A stretch of DNA of 64,000 bases from Arthrobacter sp. N199823. GTDB lineage: Bacteria; Actinomycetota; Actinomycetes; Actinomycetales; Micrococcaceae. The notes under the pieces are model-generated. The model saw nothing but the letters and a program-made list of their open reading frames with translations. It made no database searches and was not told the origin of the DNA. Both the position numbers and the translations under genes were made by a program. This document shows, one piece after another, positions 8,003-14,694 of the stretch (the stretch's first letter is position 1; each line of letters starts with the position of its first letter). The stretch is taken from contig NZ_PJIN01000013.1 of the NCBI RefSeq assembly GCF_002929705.1, positions 1-64,000 of the forward strand, read 5' to 3'.

Positions 8003-8922
8003 GATGCGTTCCTTTCCTCGGCCTTCAACAGCCTGGATACCAATTCTTGTGTGATCTGGTGCAGATCTTCTGCGACATTGCCAGCTGAGCGAGGCTGGTT
8101 GGCAACACCTTCGGCTTTGCCGTTGAGCACTTCATACCATTTGGGGCCGTCTTTGACCTGCTGTTCAAGCTCGTGGACCAGCACCCCCTTCTCACGTGCC
8201 GCCTGGGCTGTGGCCTCCGCATAGCGGACCGTTCCATTGAAGAGAACGTCATGGGTACCAAAGGCCTCTGCGATTGCTTCCCTGGCAACGCGCTGGACAT
8301 TTGTCGCTGAGGACGTGGTGGCAGTAACGACAACGCCAAGGAGATCGAGGTCGGGGTTCACATCGAGGACGGTATCCAAACGCTTGGCTACTCCAAGCAG
8401 ACCTTCCCGTCCTCCCTTGTCGGTTTTTGTGGGAACAATGACGAATGCTGCCGCACCAAGGGCTGCAACCTGCAGGGGTTCATTGCCAGGAGGGCAGTCA
8501 ATGAAGATCGCGTCGTAGTCAGTTGCCAGCTTTGAAATGGCCTTGGCTAGAGCAAGCTTTGCCTGGTCACCGTTCTTGCTGCCCATTGCAACTAGCCCAG
8601 CGGCCGCCTGGTCCAACTGCTCTCCCCCAGGAACCACATCAAGGTTCTCTCTAACGCCTTTGAGGGGCACGAGAGGGGATTCAAACATGAGACTCTGCGC
8701 CAAGTTCTTGCCATCGTCGTCATTGGGCCCATGCCTGTACCCAAGGTCAAGACCCAGATTCCCCTGGGGATCCATATCTATCAGTAGGACGCGCCACCCG
8801 GACGCAGCCAGAAGTCCGCCAACGTTGGCAGTCAAGGTCGTCTTAAGTACGCCACCCTTGCCATTCACGAAGCCGCAAACTCGTTCCATGCCTACCCGAT
8901 CAAAGGGTGCTGATTTCGTCAT
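7999..8922 (-). CDS. parA: ParA partition ATPase
   Basis: 307-residue Walker-type ATPase that moves plasmid copies to daughter cells. The deviant Walker A box GKGGVLKTTLT lies near residue 22 and Walker B-type IDMDPQGNLGLDLG and IFIDCPPGNE follow, as in ParA/Soj. Leu replaces the usual Gly in KGGVGKT, a variant worth noting but within the family's range. It starts a two-gene operon with the RHH protein; the upstream iterons at 8931-9055 overlap its promoter region, so autoregulation by the ParAB complex is expected. Confidence 0.9.
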   Translation of the reverse strand: MTKSAPFDRVGMERVCGFVNGKGGVLKTTLTANVGGLLAASGWRVLLIDMDPQGNLGLDLGYRHGPNDDDGKNLAQSLMFESPLVPLKGVRENLDVVPGGEQLDQAAAGLVAMGSKNGDQAKLALAKAISKLATDYDAIFIDCPPGNEPLQVAALGAAAFVIVPTKTDKGGREGLLGVAKRLDTVLDVNPDLDLLGVVVTATTSSATNVQRVAREAIAEAFGTHDVLFNGTVRYAEATAQAAREKGVLVHELEQQVKDGPKWYEVLNGKAEGVANQPRSAGNVAEDLHQITQELVSRLLKAEERNAS

Positions 8923-8930
8923 AGTTCAAC

Positions 8931-9055
8931 CCTACTGTCTTTACTGTCAAAAGGTGGGTTGACAGTAAATAAATACTGTCAATGTGTTCTTTACTGTCAA
9001 AGACAGCATAGCACGCTTTACTTGCTTTACTGTCAAAGACAGGATTGACAGTAAA
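8931..9055. repeat. Partition iterons (parS-like), (T)TTACTGTCAA
   Basis: At least seven copies of ACTGTC or its complement occur in 125 bp upstream of parA: forward at 8933, 8940, 8974, 8990 and 9026, reverse at 8959 and 9045; most share the longer core TTTACTGTCAA. Two copies are followed by AGACAG. Mixed orientation and position between parA and the next gene fit a centromere and operator for a ribbon-helix-helix protein. Confidence 0.75.
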
Positions 9056-9223
9056 AACTTCCTGTTGGTCTTACTCGTTCCAACTGCCTTGAACGAGAGC
9101 TAGGCGGTCGCGCCAGGGGATCCTTGGGGTGAAAAGGGCCGGCTTGGTGAGGCCGCTGGGGACGGCCACAAATCGGCAGAACTACCCATTGAGTCCACAC
9201 GGCTCTGTCCCTAGTCTGTTGAA

Positions 9224-9475
9224 ATGATGAATACGTTGAAGAAACGAATCCTTTCCACTGCAGTTGCGGCCGCGCTTCTTGGGGGTGGCGCAGTGGCGCT
9301 TGCGACCCCGGCAGAGGCGGCCGGCAACTATTACTTCTACTGGTATGGGTCAAAAGCCCAGTGCGACGCCGCACTGATCAAGGCCCGTCCGAACTTGCAC
9401 GGGTATGTTCGCCTTGTCCACCCTTGTATCGCCAATGGCAGCGGGTACATGTACAAGGTCCAGTTCCTCTTCTAG
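9224..9475 (+). CDS. Small secreted protein
   Basis: 83 residues with a clear Sec signal peptide: basic start MMNTLKKR, hydrophobic LSTAVAAALLGGGAVALA and cleavage after ATPAEA. The mature part of about 50 residues has two Cys and many aromatic residues (NYYFYWYGSKAQCDAAL...HPCIANGSGYMYKVQF), so one disulphide is likely. Similar small exported proteins of unknown role occur in actinobacteria. Single gene; ATG at 9224 gives the best signal peptide. Function unknown. Confidence 0.65.
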   Translation: MMNTLKKRILSTAVAAALLGGGAVALATPAEAAGNYYFYWYGSKAQCDAALIKARPNLHGYVRLVHPCIANGSGYMYKVQFLF

Positions 9476-9670
9476 GGCCGCGAGATCAGGTGTCCCACCC
9501 GGTTGCTCCACGCCTGTGGAGCTTCTTTGTATGGCTCATGACCTAAGTCTTTCAAGCGATGGATGCTGGGTGGGGGAGGGGTGCCGGTTCAGCGCTCCTT
9601 TTTTGCCAGGCTCATTTCAATTCCGGCGGCGAAGGAGGAGGCGTGAGTTTCGCGCCAACCTGGGCGAGCC

Positions 9671-9708
9671 GGGGTCCGAGGAAGATCGGTACGGAAATTC
9701 ACGCTAAG
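9671..9708. repeat. 38-bp Tn3-family terminal inverted repeat
   Basis: Starts GGGGTCCGAGGAAGATCGG and ends AAATTCACGCTAAG, exactly 38 bp. It differs at only two bases from the end at 56158-56195 and has the same orientation on the plus strand. The outside of the transposon is to the left. The adjoining bases to the right encode a resolvase C-terminus on the minus strand. Confidence 0.85.
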
Positions 9709-9825
9709 GAATTGTGTGGTGTCGCCTGCGCGTTTGATGGCACGGTAGACGGTGGAACGGGCTACGCTGAAAAGCTCGGTAATTTGGGATCTGAGTAGTA
9801 ACGGAATAGCACTGCTCGTTTGGGC
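9709..9825 (-). pseudogene. Serine resolvase C-terminal remnant
   Basis: About 38 codons read SSAIPLLLRSQITELFSVAR then STVYRAIKRAGD, the helix-turn-helix tail of a Tn3-type resolvase (compare AREFGVSRQTIYQYI in the intact copy). No catalytic domain precedes it: upstream (to the right) the sequence changes at the res site at 9831. It is a leftover of an older tnpR whose end faced the 38-bp repeat. Confidence 0.65.
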
Positions 9826-9830
9826 ACCGG

Positions 9831-9965
9831 CGTCTGCTTGGGGTACACCCCAACCAGGCGTAAATCCGCAGTAACACGATCCCAATGAACACGTGTCAAC
9901 TTGAGGTCCGAAATATCCTATCTTGACACTTATGCATCAGGCTCTTAGAGTTGCCTTGACGCTAT
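9831..9965 (+). promoter_or_regulatory. res site of tnpR, with hybrid subsite I
   Basis: Begins with a 30-bp imperfect palindrome (9831-9860, centre GGGGTACACCCC), then TGTCAACTTGAGGTC (from about 9894) facing CTTGACAC about 20 bp on, then GAGTTGCCTTGACGC. The order of spaced inverted subsites directly before a resolvase gene is a Tn3 res. Its left half-palindrome differs at two positions from the right half, unlike the perfect copy at 61991-62020. Confidence 0.7.
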
Positions 9966-9978
9966 TTCGAGGGGAACA

Positions 9979-10539
9979 ATGACTGGTCAATCATTCGGTT
10001 ACATCCGGGTCAGCACCCTAGATCAAAATACGATCCGACAACTAGACGGCGAACCTCTCGACCGGGTATTCACTGACCATGCGTCCGGGAAAGACCAGAA
10101 CCGTCCCCAACTGGAGGCGTTGATTGATTTTGCCCGTGATGGCGACACTGTTCTGGTGCATTCGATGGATCGTCTGGCCCGGAACCTCGATGACCTCCGT
10201 GCGATCGTCCGCCGGCTAACCGAGAAGAAGGTTCAGGTTCGGTTCGTGAAGGAAAATCTGGCCTTCACCGGAGACGACACCGCGATGTCTACTTTCCTGC
10301 TCTCCGTGATGGGGGCGTTCGCCGAGTTCGAACGAGCACTCATCCGAGAACGACAACGCGAGGGCATCACCTTGGCCAAAAAGGCTGGCGTCTACAAAGG
10401 CAGAGGAAAAATGCTCAATGCCGAGCAGGCGGCCGCACTCATTCGGCGCGCTGCTGCTGGCGAAGCGAAGGCCGACCTTGCCCGAGAATTCGGAGTCAGT
10501 CGCCAAACCATCTACCAATACATACGCCCTAACCCTTAG
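9979..10539 (+). CDS. tnpR: Tn3-family serine resolvase TnpR
   Basis: 186 residues, the normal resolvase length. The catalytic domain starts FGYIRVSTLDQN with nucleophile Ser12 and has VLVHSMDRLARNLDDL; the E-helix is followed by a C-terminal helix-turn-helix ADLAREFGVSRQTIYQYI. It resolves cointegrates at res (9831-9965). It is a near duplicate of the minus-strand copy at 61312-61872 (14 differences by eye in 186). Its stop is closely followed by a truncated tniB. Confidence 0.93.
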   Translation: MTGQSFGYIRVSTLDQNTIRQLDGEPLDRVFTDHASGKDQNRPQLEALIDFARDGDTVLVHSMDRLARNLDDLRAIVRRLTEKKVQVRFVKENLAFTGDDTAMSTFLLSVMGAFAEFERALIRERQREGITLAKKAGVYKGRGKMLNAEQAAALIRRAAAGEAKADLAREFGVSRQTIYQYIRPNP

Positions 10540-10553
10540 ATTGCCCCTGACGA

Positions 10554-10936
10554 CACCTTTAGGAGTACCGGGCCTTGTCGGGGTCGGCACACGTGAGGCA
10601 TACCTTGCCGTGAGGTCAGATGACCAGCTGGAGAACAGGTTCGAACCGTTCGTTTTGCCGCTCTGGGAGGTGGGCGATGAAACCCGGTCGCTGCTGGCCA
10701 GCTTCGCTGCCTCGTTCCCTCTCCGCTCACCATCATGCATCGATGACGAGGACATGGCCCGGTACCTGCTTGCGCGTAGTGAGGGCACTATCGGAGAGCT
10801 CGCCCGTCTTCTGACTGCAGCTGCGGTTGCAGCAGTTGAAAGCGGGGAAGAGCAGATCAACCGCAAGACGCTGACCATGGCCGATTACATCGGGCCCAGC
10901 GAACGGCGCAAGCTGTTCGAAAAGCAACTGCTGTGA
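10554..10936 (+). pseudogene. TniB-like transposition ATPase, C-terminal fragment
   Basis: The frame carries VGVGTREAYLAVRSDDQLEN and FEPFVLPLW...SFAASFPLRSPS then MARYLLARSEGTIGELARLL, the C-terminal half of TniB/TnsC-type AAA+ ATPases. The N-terminal half with the Walker motifs is absent: immediately to the left lies the tnpR copy, and similarity to the other tnpR region ends at about 10574. The stop overlaps the tniQ start (GTGA), so this was a tniBQ operon of a Tn5053/Tn402-like transposon cut by the resolvase segment. Confidence 0.75.
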
Positions 10937-11889
10937 CCGATTCGCGCCGCTGGCCAGTGCATCCTGCACCGATCCCCGGCGAGGCACTCTCGTCATGGCT
11001 GCGACGAATCGCCGTTCGCTACGATGTCAACCTTGACGATCTCGTGTCGGACTTAGGATTTGCGCCGGGCGACCCGAAGGACCTGGATACATTTCCGCCA
11101 ACTGGATTCGCTCGCGAGCTGGCACAACGAACAGGTGTTGACGTACACCGGATTCAAAGGATGAGCCTCAGCGGCTGGGCACCCTGGCTTATTGATCAGA
11201 CGGAACCGGACGCTGAGGCGTTTACGACCTATACACGACAGTTTTCCGTGCTGCTGCCGGCAGGAAGGCGGCGCCCGCGGGAGATCTCCGCGTGGCTGGC
11301 ATGGCTTCCCTCACGAGAAGCACTCCGGGCGTGCCCGCTATGTATTGCGACCTCAATGCCACCGTACCCGTACCAATTGTTGTGGTTGCTTTCGTTGACG
11401 CTAAGCTGCCCTGCCCACGGGTGCCTCCTTGAACCGCGCGCAAAAGCTGCCAGCTATTTCTCCGACTGGGAGCGCAAGCCGCCTACCCCGCGGCCAGTCT
11501 CCGTTACGGCCCTCGCAATGGACAGCCGGACCGGGCAGGCCATGACAACGGGATCGGTCGACCTGCCCCGGCGACAGGTTCACGCCGGGATCTGGTTTCG
11601 CCTGATACGGACAATCATTGACGAGCTCGGAGCAACTCTGTCCGAGTGCCGCACCACCGCTGGCCGCCTGAACAAGCGCTTCTGGAAGGAAGCGGGTTAT
11701 CCTCAGCGATTAGGGCCGCGGAGCTGGCAGCCGCACGAAGGCTATCCACTCGATGTGCAACTTCGTACTCTCGAAGCAACCGCGACTGCCATCCACCTCC
11801 TTGAAAGCAAAGTCCTCATAGGCCAAGGAACAGAGGCGGCGCTCTTCCTGCCCGATGACGCCACCAGCGGGGAACAGGCCGGGCAGTAA
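10933..11889 (+). CDS. tniQ: TniQ family transposition protein
   Basis: 318 residues starting with GTG that overlaps the tniB stop by 4 bases. The N-terminus PVHPAPIPGEALSSWLRRIA is the TniQ signature (P.P.E.L.SWL.R), and a zinc-binding set follows: LRACPLCI near residue 136 and LSCPAHGCLL near residue 162. TniQ links target selection to the TniA/TniB transposase. With tniB truncated and no tniA in the window it is probably an orphan. It is on the short side for the family. Confidence 0.85.
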   Translation: MTDSRRWPVHPAPIPGEALSSWLRRIAVRYDVNLDDLVSDLGFAPGDPKDLDTFPPTGFARELAQRTGVDVHRIQRMSLSGWAPWLIDQTEPDAEAFTTYTRQFSVLLPAGRRRPREISAWLAWLPSREALRACPLCIATSMPPYPYQLLWLLSLTLSCPAHGCLLEPRAKAASYFSDWERKPPTPRPVSVTALAMDSRTGQAMTTGSVDLPRRQVHAGIWFRLIRTIIDELGATLSECRTTAGRLNKRFWKEAGYPQRLGPRSWQPHEGYPLDVQLRTLEATATAIHLLESKVLIGQGTEAALFLPDDATSGEQAGQ

Positions 11890-12206
11890 CAAAATCGCTA
11901 CGGGCAGGACAGAGGCTTCCGCCGTCTCAGACGACGTTGTTGCAAAGGCCTATGGCAACAAGACCGCCCACCAGGGGCGTAGTGAAGAGGACTTCTGACA
12001 TTTAGTGCCGTCAGCTTCTGAAAATGACACACCGAGCGCCGTGCACGCCAGAATCAACACTCAAACCCGTCTATTTTTTGCTGTTTAAATTCCTTGAAAT
12101 GTAGGGATAAAAGACCTATTTATTCATATGAATGAAGAGTATAATTAAACATATACAGCAGCACAGACGAACGAAACTTTTGACCATACGAAACCAGGTA
12201 CTGACC
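11890..12206. other. Intergenic region with promoter of the nrdH operon
   Basis: No gene seen. The right part (from about 12060) is much more AT-rich than its surroundings. It has a perfect 12-bp palindrome ATTCATATGAAT at 12122-12133 followed by TATAAT at 12140-12145, about 60 bases before the nrdH ATG, so a repressor could bind between the -35 and -10 elements. No good -35 hexamer is visible. Confidence 0.45.
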
Positions 12207-12482
12207 ATGCTGACCATTACTCTCTATTCAAAGCCCGGATGCTTCGGATGCCGCAAGACAGCTGAGAAGTTCACCGCACTAGGGGTCCCTTTCCATGAGG
12301 TTGACCTGACAGCAACACCGAACGCCATGGAGTACGTCACCGAAGACCTCGGCTACTCCCAGGCCCCGGTTGTCGTGGTGGATGACCATTTCCATTGGTC
12401 AGGTCTCCGCCTGGACTACATCGCCGAAGCCGCAGCCATGCACGCCGCCAACACAGCTGGCATCGCCAGCGGGGAAGAGTAG
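12207..12482 (+). CDS. nrdH: NrdH-like glutaredoxin/redoxin
   Basis: 91-residue thioredoxin-fold protein: TLYSKPGCFGCRKTAEKF gives a CxxC pair (C12, C15), VDLTATPNAMEYVTEDLGYSQ and the cis-Pro segment QAPVVVV then DDHFHWSGLRLDYI follow the NrdH/glutaredoxin pattern. Such proteins pass electrons from thioredoxin reductase to class Ib ribonucleotide reductase; no nrdEF is nearby, so the partner would be chromosomal. NrdH-like genes recur on Arthrobacter plasmids. The ATG at 12207 is preferred over an upstream in-frame start at 12132 because the fold begins there. Confidence 0.85.
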   Translation: MLTITLYSKPGCFGCRKTAEKFTALGVPFHEVDLTATPNAMEYVTEDLGYSQAPVVVVDDHFHWSGLRLDYIAEAAAMHAANTAGIASGEE

Positions 12483-12491
12483 GGGAGAGGG

Positions 12492-12788
12492 ATGGACGAG
12501 GAAGAGATGGCCATTTTCATTACCCGCGACCCAGTGGCTTGGCGTATCTGGATGACCGGCTATGCAGCAGGACTGGCCGACGGCCACAAGGACGAACGAG
12601 CCGGCATGGAGCAACTCGCCGATCTCATCGCCCGCAGGAAGATCATCCTTGAACAGTGCCAGGAGCACATCGTGTCGGAGCGAGCCAATACTATGACCAT
12701 GGCAGAGGTCCTCAGAGCCAGAGATCGCACAGAAATCGGCAGCTACACGGGCGGCCCGGTCCCCTGGGAAGAGAAAGACCATGAGTAA
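12492..12788 (+). CDS. Hypothetical protein in nrdH operon
   Basis: 98 residues with the ribosome binding site GGGGAGAGG directly upstream, 9 bases after nrdH. N-terminal FITRDPVAWRIWMTGYAAGL resembles the 'W..G...G' helix of small plasmid proteins; the rest is charged and helical. No catalytic motif. Its last codons overlap the next start by 8 bases, so it is part of the same operon. Function unknown. Confidence 0.65.
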   Translation: MDEEEMAIFITRDPVAWRIWMTGYAAGLADGHKDERAGMEQLADLIARRKIILEQCQEHIVSERANTMTMAEVLRARDRTEIGSYTGGPVPWEEKDHE

Positions 12789-13047
12789 AAAGAAGCCTTC
12801 ATCATTTGCCCCCTACTTCACGACCATGGACGCGGACCAGGTCAGGGCAGCATTCCTGGCCGCCGGCCATCTCGAAGGCTACGCCTCGATCTCCGAGCTG
12901 ATCGAAACGGCCACTCTAAAGGAAGTGAGGCGGCTCCAGCGCAAACATAACAATGCCCACCCCTGGGACGGTGCCAGCCCTGGAAGCCTGCGTCCTGGGC
13001 AACGAACCCGAGCCGAACAAATCCCAGAACACCGGGACAAACCGTGA
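12781..13047 (+). CDS. Small ParB-like ribbon-helix-helix protein
   Basis: 88 residues. ADQVRAAFLAAGHLEGYASI then SELIETATLKEVRRLQRKHN and a basic tail ending in LRPGQR resemble the DNA-binding half of the partition protein at 7583-8002 (RARAAY...NFIANAVLSEANKRQKKYN...LPPGRK). I infer a second RHH DNA-binding protein, a possible regulator of this operon or an accessory partition factor. No ParA partner is adjacent. Overlaps both neighbours (ATGAGTAA and GTGA junctions). Confidence 0.6.
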   Translation: MSKKKPSSFAPYFTTMDADQVRAAFLAAGHLEGYASISELIETATLKEVRRLQRKHNNAHPWDGASPGSLRPGQRTRAEQIPEHRDKP

Positions 13048-13727
13048 GAATCGACAAGGCCCACCTACGAGACACCCCAGCCCTGGCCTGGACTGCTGCC
13101 CAAGCCTTCGCCGCCGAATCCACCCAAACCAATGTCCGCCGGCGGGCCCGGGGCCTATACCTGATGCACCTCTACTCACTGGCTTTGCTGACCTATGGCG
13201 GCCGGCTGTGGCATTGGGAGAAGAAAGCGATCATCGCCATCGAACACAAGAAACCGCCAGTTAGATGGCGATGGCTCGCACCCACCGGACTCTGTGCCGT
13301 CGCGACCATTGCACTGACAGTTTGGATCTCCACGGCAGACAGAGAAGGACTGCAGATCCTGCTGGCGATCATGAAGGCTGGCGGGGGAGTTCTTGTCATT
13401 GTCCTTCTACTGCTGTTCCCTGCCGTCGTCCCAGCACTCTGGGAACTGCACCCCCAACGCTCCGCCCAGAACGCGGACGCCATCCGACAATGGCGGAGGG
13501 AACTGCCCCGGCGGGAGGCCTACAAAGTCTCCTACCTCGCGATGTACCCGCAAACCCATGAAGGCCTGACCTTCGCGAGGGCAGCCATAGGCCAAGTCGT
13601 TCCGGCCGGCGCGTCGCTGTACACGGAAGCGCGCAGCAACAGCCACAAAACCATCTACGCCCGCCGCGGCTTCCACCAGCTCGCGACCGCAGACGGCACG
13701 CCCACTATGGCCATGGGTACCCGCTAA
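13044..13727 (+). CDS. Membrane protein with GNAT-like C-terminus
   Basis: 227 residues. Two hydrophobic helices (about residues 76-95, LAPTGLCAVATIALTVWI, and 105-128, ILLAIMKAGGGVLVIVLLLLF) follow a basic cytoplasmic N-terminus. The last 60 residues, YKVSYLAMYPQTHEGLTFAR then SLYTEARSNSHKTIYARRGFHQL, look like the end of a GNAT acetyltransferase (the 'LYTEAR....YARRGF' element), though the acetyl-CoA loop R/Q-x-x-G-x-G/A is not evident. GTG start overlaps the previous stop by 4 bases. Last gene of the operon. Unusual combination; function unknown. Confidence 0.6.
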   Translation: MRIDKAHLRDTPALAWTAAQAFAAESTQTNVRRRARGLYLMHLYSLALLTYGGRLWHWEKKAIIAIEHKKPPVRWRWLAPTGLCAVATIALTVWISTADREGLQILLAIMKAGGGVLVIVLLLLFPAVVPALWELHPQRSAQNADAIRQWRRELPRREAYKVSYLAMYPQTHEGLTFARAAIGQVVPAGASLYTEARSNSHKTIYARRGFHQLATADGTPTMAMGTR

Positions 13728-13814
13728 ACAGGCCGCGGATGCCGCCGCGACGGGTGCCCAATGCTGGCGCGGAGAACGGAGGGGGAGCCTCCAAATTCAT
13801 GCGGCGGAGCGATG

Positions 13815-13845
13815 GTAATCGTAGTAGTATTACTACTACGATTAC
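13815..13845. promoter_or_regulatory. Perfect 31-bp palindrome, putative KfrA operator
   Basis: Arms of 15 bp (GTAATCGTAGTAGTA and its exact complement) around a single T. It ends 18 bases before the kfrA-like GTG start and overlaps where the promoter must lie; GAGGAGAG follows as ribosome binding site. KfrA of IncP plasmids binds a long palindrome at its own promoter, so autoregulation is likely. Confidence 0.75.
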
Positions 13846-13863
13846 TACTCGAGGAGAGCCACC

Positions 13864-14463
13864 GTGGCCGAACAATCAGTCAAGGATCGCGTTTACGCCG
13901 CCGCCGAGCGCATCAGTGCAGAGAAGAACCCCACGGTCGCCACCGTGCGCGAAGCCGCCGGCGTGTCCAACGCCGACGCCACCCGTTATTTGAAGGAATG
14001 GCGCACCGAACGGGACAGCGCCGGTTCCAAGATCGCCGCCACCCCGGCCACCATCACCGAGCAATCCCTGCGCCTTGCTGGAACCGTCTGGGAGGAAGCT
14101 GTCCGCGCCGCTACGGCAGAGCACGCCATCATCGAAAAAGCCTGGCGGGACGAGAAGGCCCACAAAGACCGGGAAATCAACGAACTCGCCACCGACCTCG
14201 ATACTGCCGCCCGCATGCACCAGGAAACTGTCAAAGAACTAAAAACCCAAGTCGAGGAAAGTAACACGGCTGCCCGCAACAACGCAGCAACCGCTGCCGA
14301 GGACCGCGAAAAGCTCGCCGTCGCCGAACGGAAACAAGCCGAAGAGATCGCCGAGCTCAAAAGCCAGCTCGCCGAATCCCGCGCCACCATAACCACACTG
14401 CAACAAACCCAAGACGCCCTCATTGCCCGGATTCAACCAGTTCAGGAGCCGAAGAAGAATTAG
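13864..14463 (+). CDS. kfrA: KfrA-like DNA-binding coiled-coil protein
   Basis: 199 residues. The N-terminal 60 (VKDRVYAAAERISAEKNPTV then ATVREAAGVSNADATRYLKEW) are the plasmid replication region DNA-binding domain of KfrA; residues 75-190 form a long Ala/Glu/Lys-rich alpha-helical coiled coil. KfrA proteins repress their own gene and form a filamentous scaffold that supports plasmid stability. The perfect palindrome just upstream fits autoregulation. GTG start with GAGGAGAG six to twelve bases before it. Single gene. Confidence 0.85.
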   Translation: MAEQSVKDRVYAAAERISAEKNPTVATVREAAGVSNADATRYLKEWRTERDSAGSKIAATPATITEQSLRLAGTVWEEAVRAATAEHAIIEKAWRDEKAHKDREINELATDLDTAARMHQETVKELKTQVEESNTAARNNAATAAEDREKLAVAERKQAEEIAELKSQLAESRATITTLQQTQDALIARIQPVQEPKKN

Positions 14464-14694
14464 CGCGCTGAGGTTGTTGGCGGTTTAGCTGGTTATATCG
14501 ACATGCAGATTGGCTAAGAAGCCGGTTACGGCTGAGCCGGCAGATCTTCAGTGATGACGTTGGTGAGCCCTGTACTGGATATTGGGTATTACTTATGGTG
14601 CGGCTGAACCGCCGGTCCTAGACAGCATAAGATCATAGGTAGTTTTCTCGTAGCTTCGCTTGTGTTCTTCTACTGGGGGTTTTCGTTGTCGACG

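Noticed and set aside
9405-9707. 100-codon open frame running into the Tn3 end
   Set aside because: Starts inside the secreted-protein gene in another frame, is Arg-rich, and ends in the terminal repeat; it is a chance frame.
14464-14694. Weak GCCGG...CCGGC hairpin between kfrA and the restriction gene
   Set aside because: Short stem with mismatches and no T-run; not enough for a terminator call.
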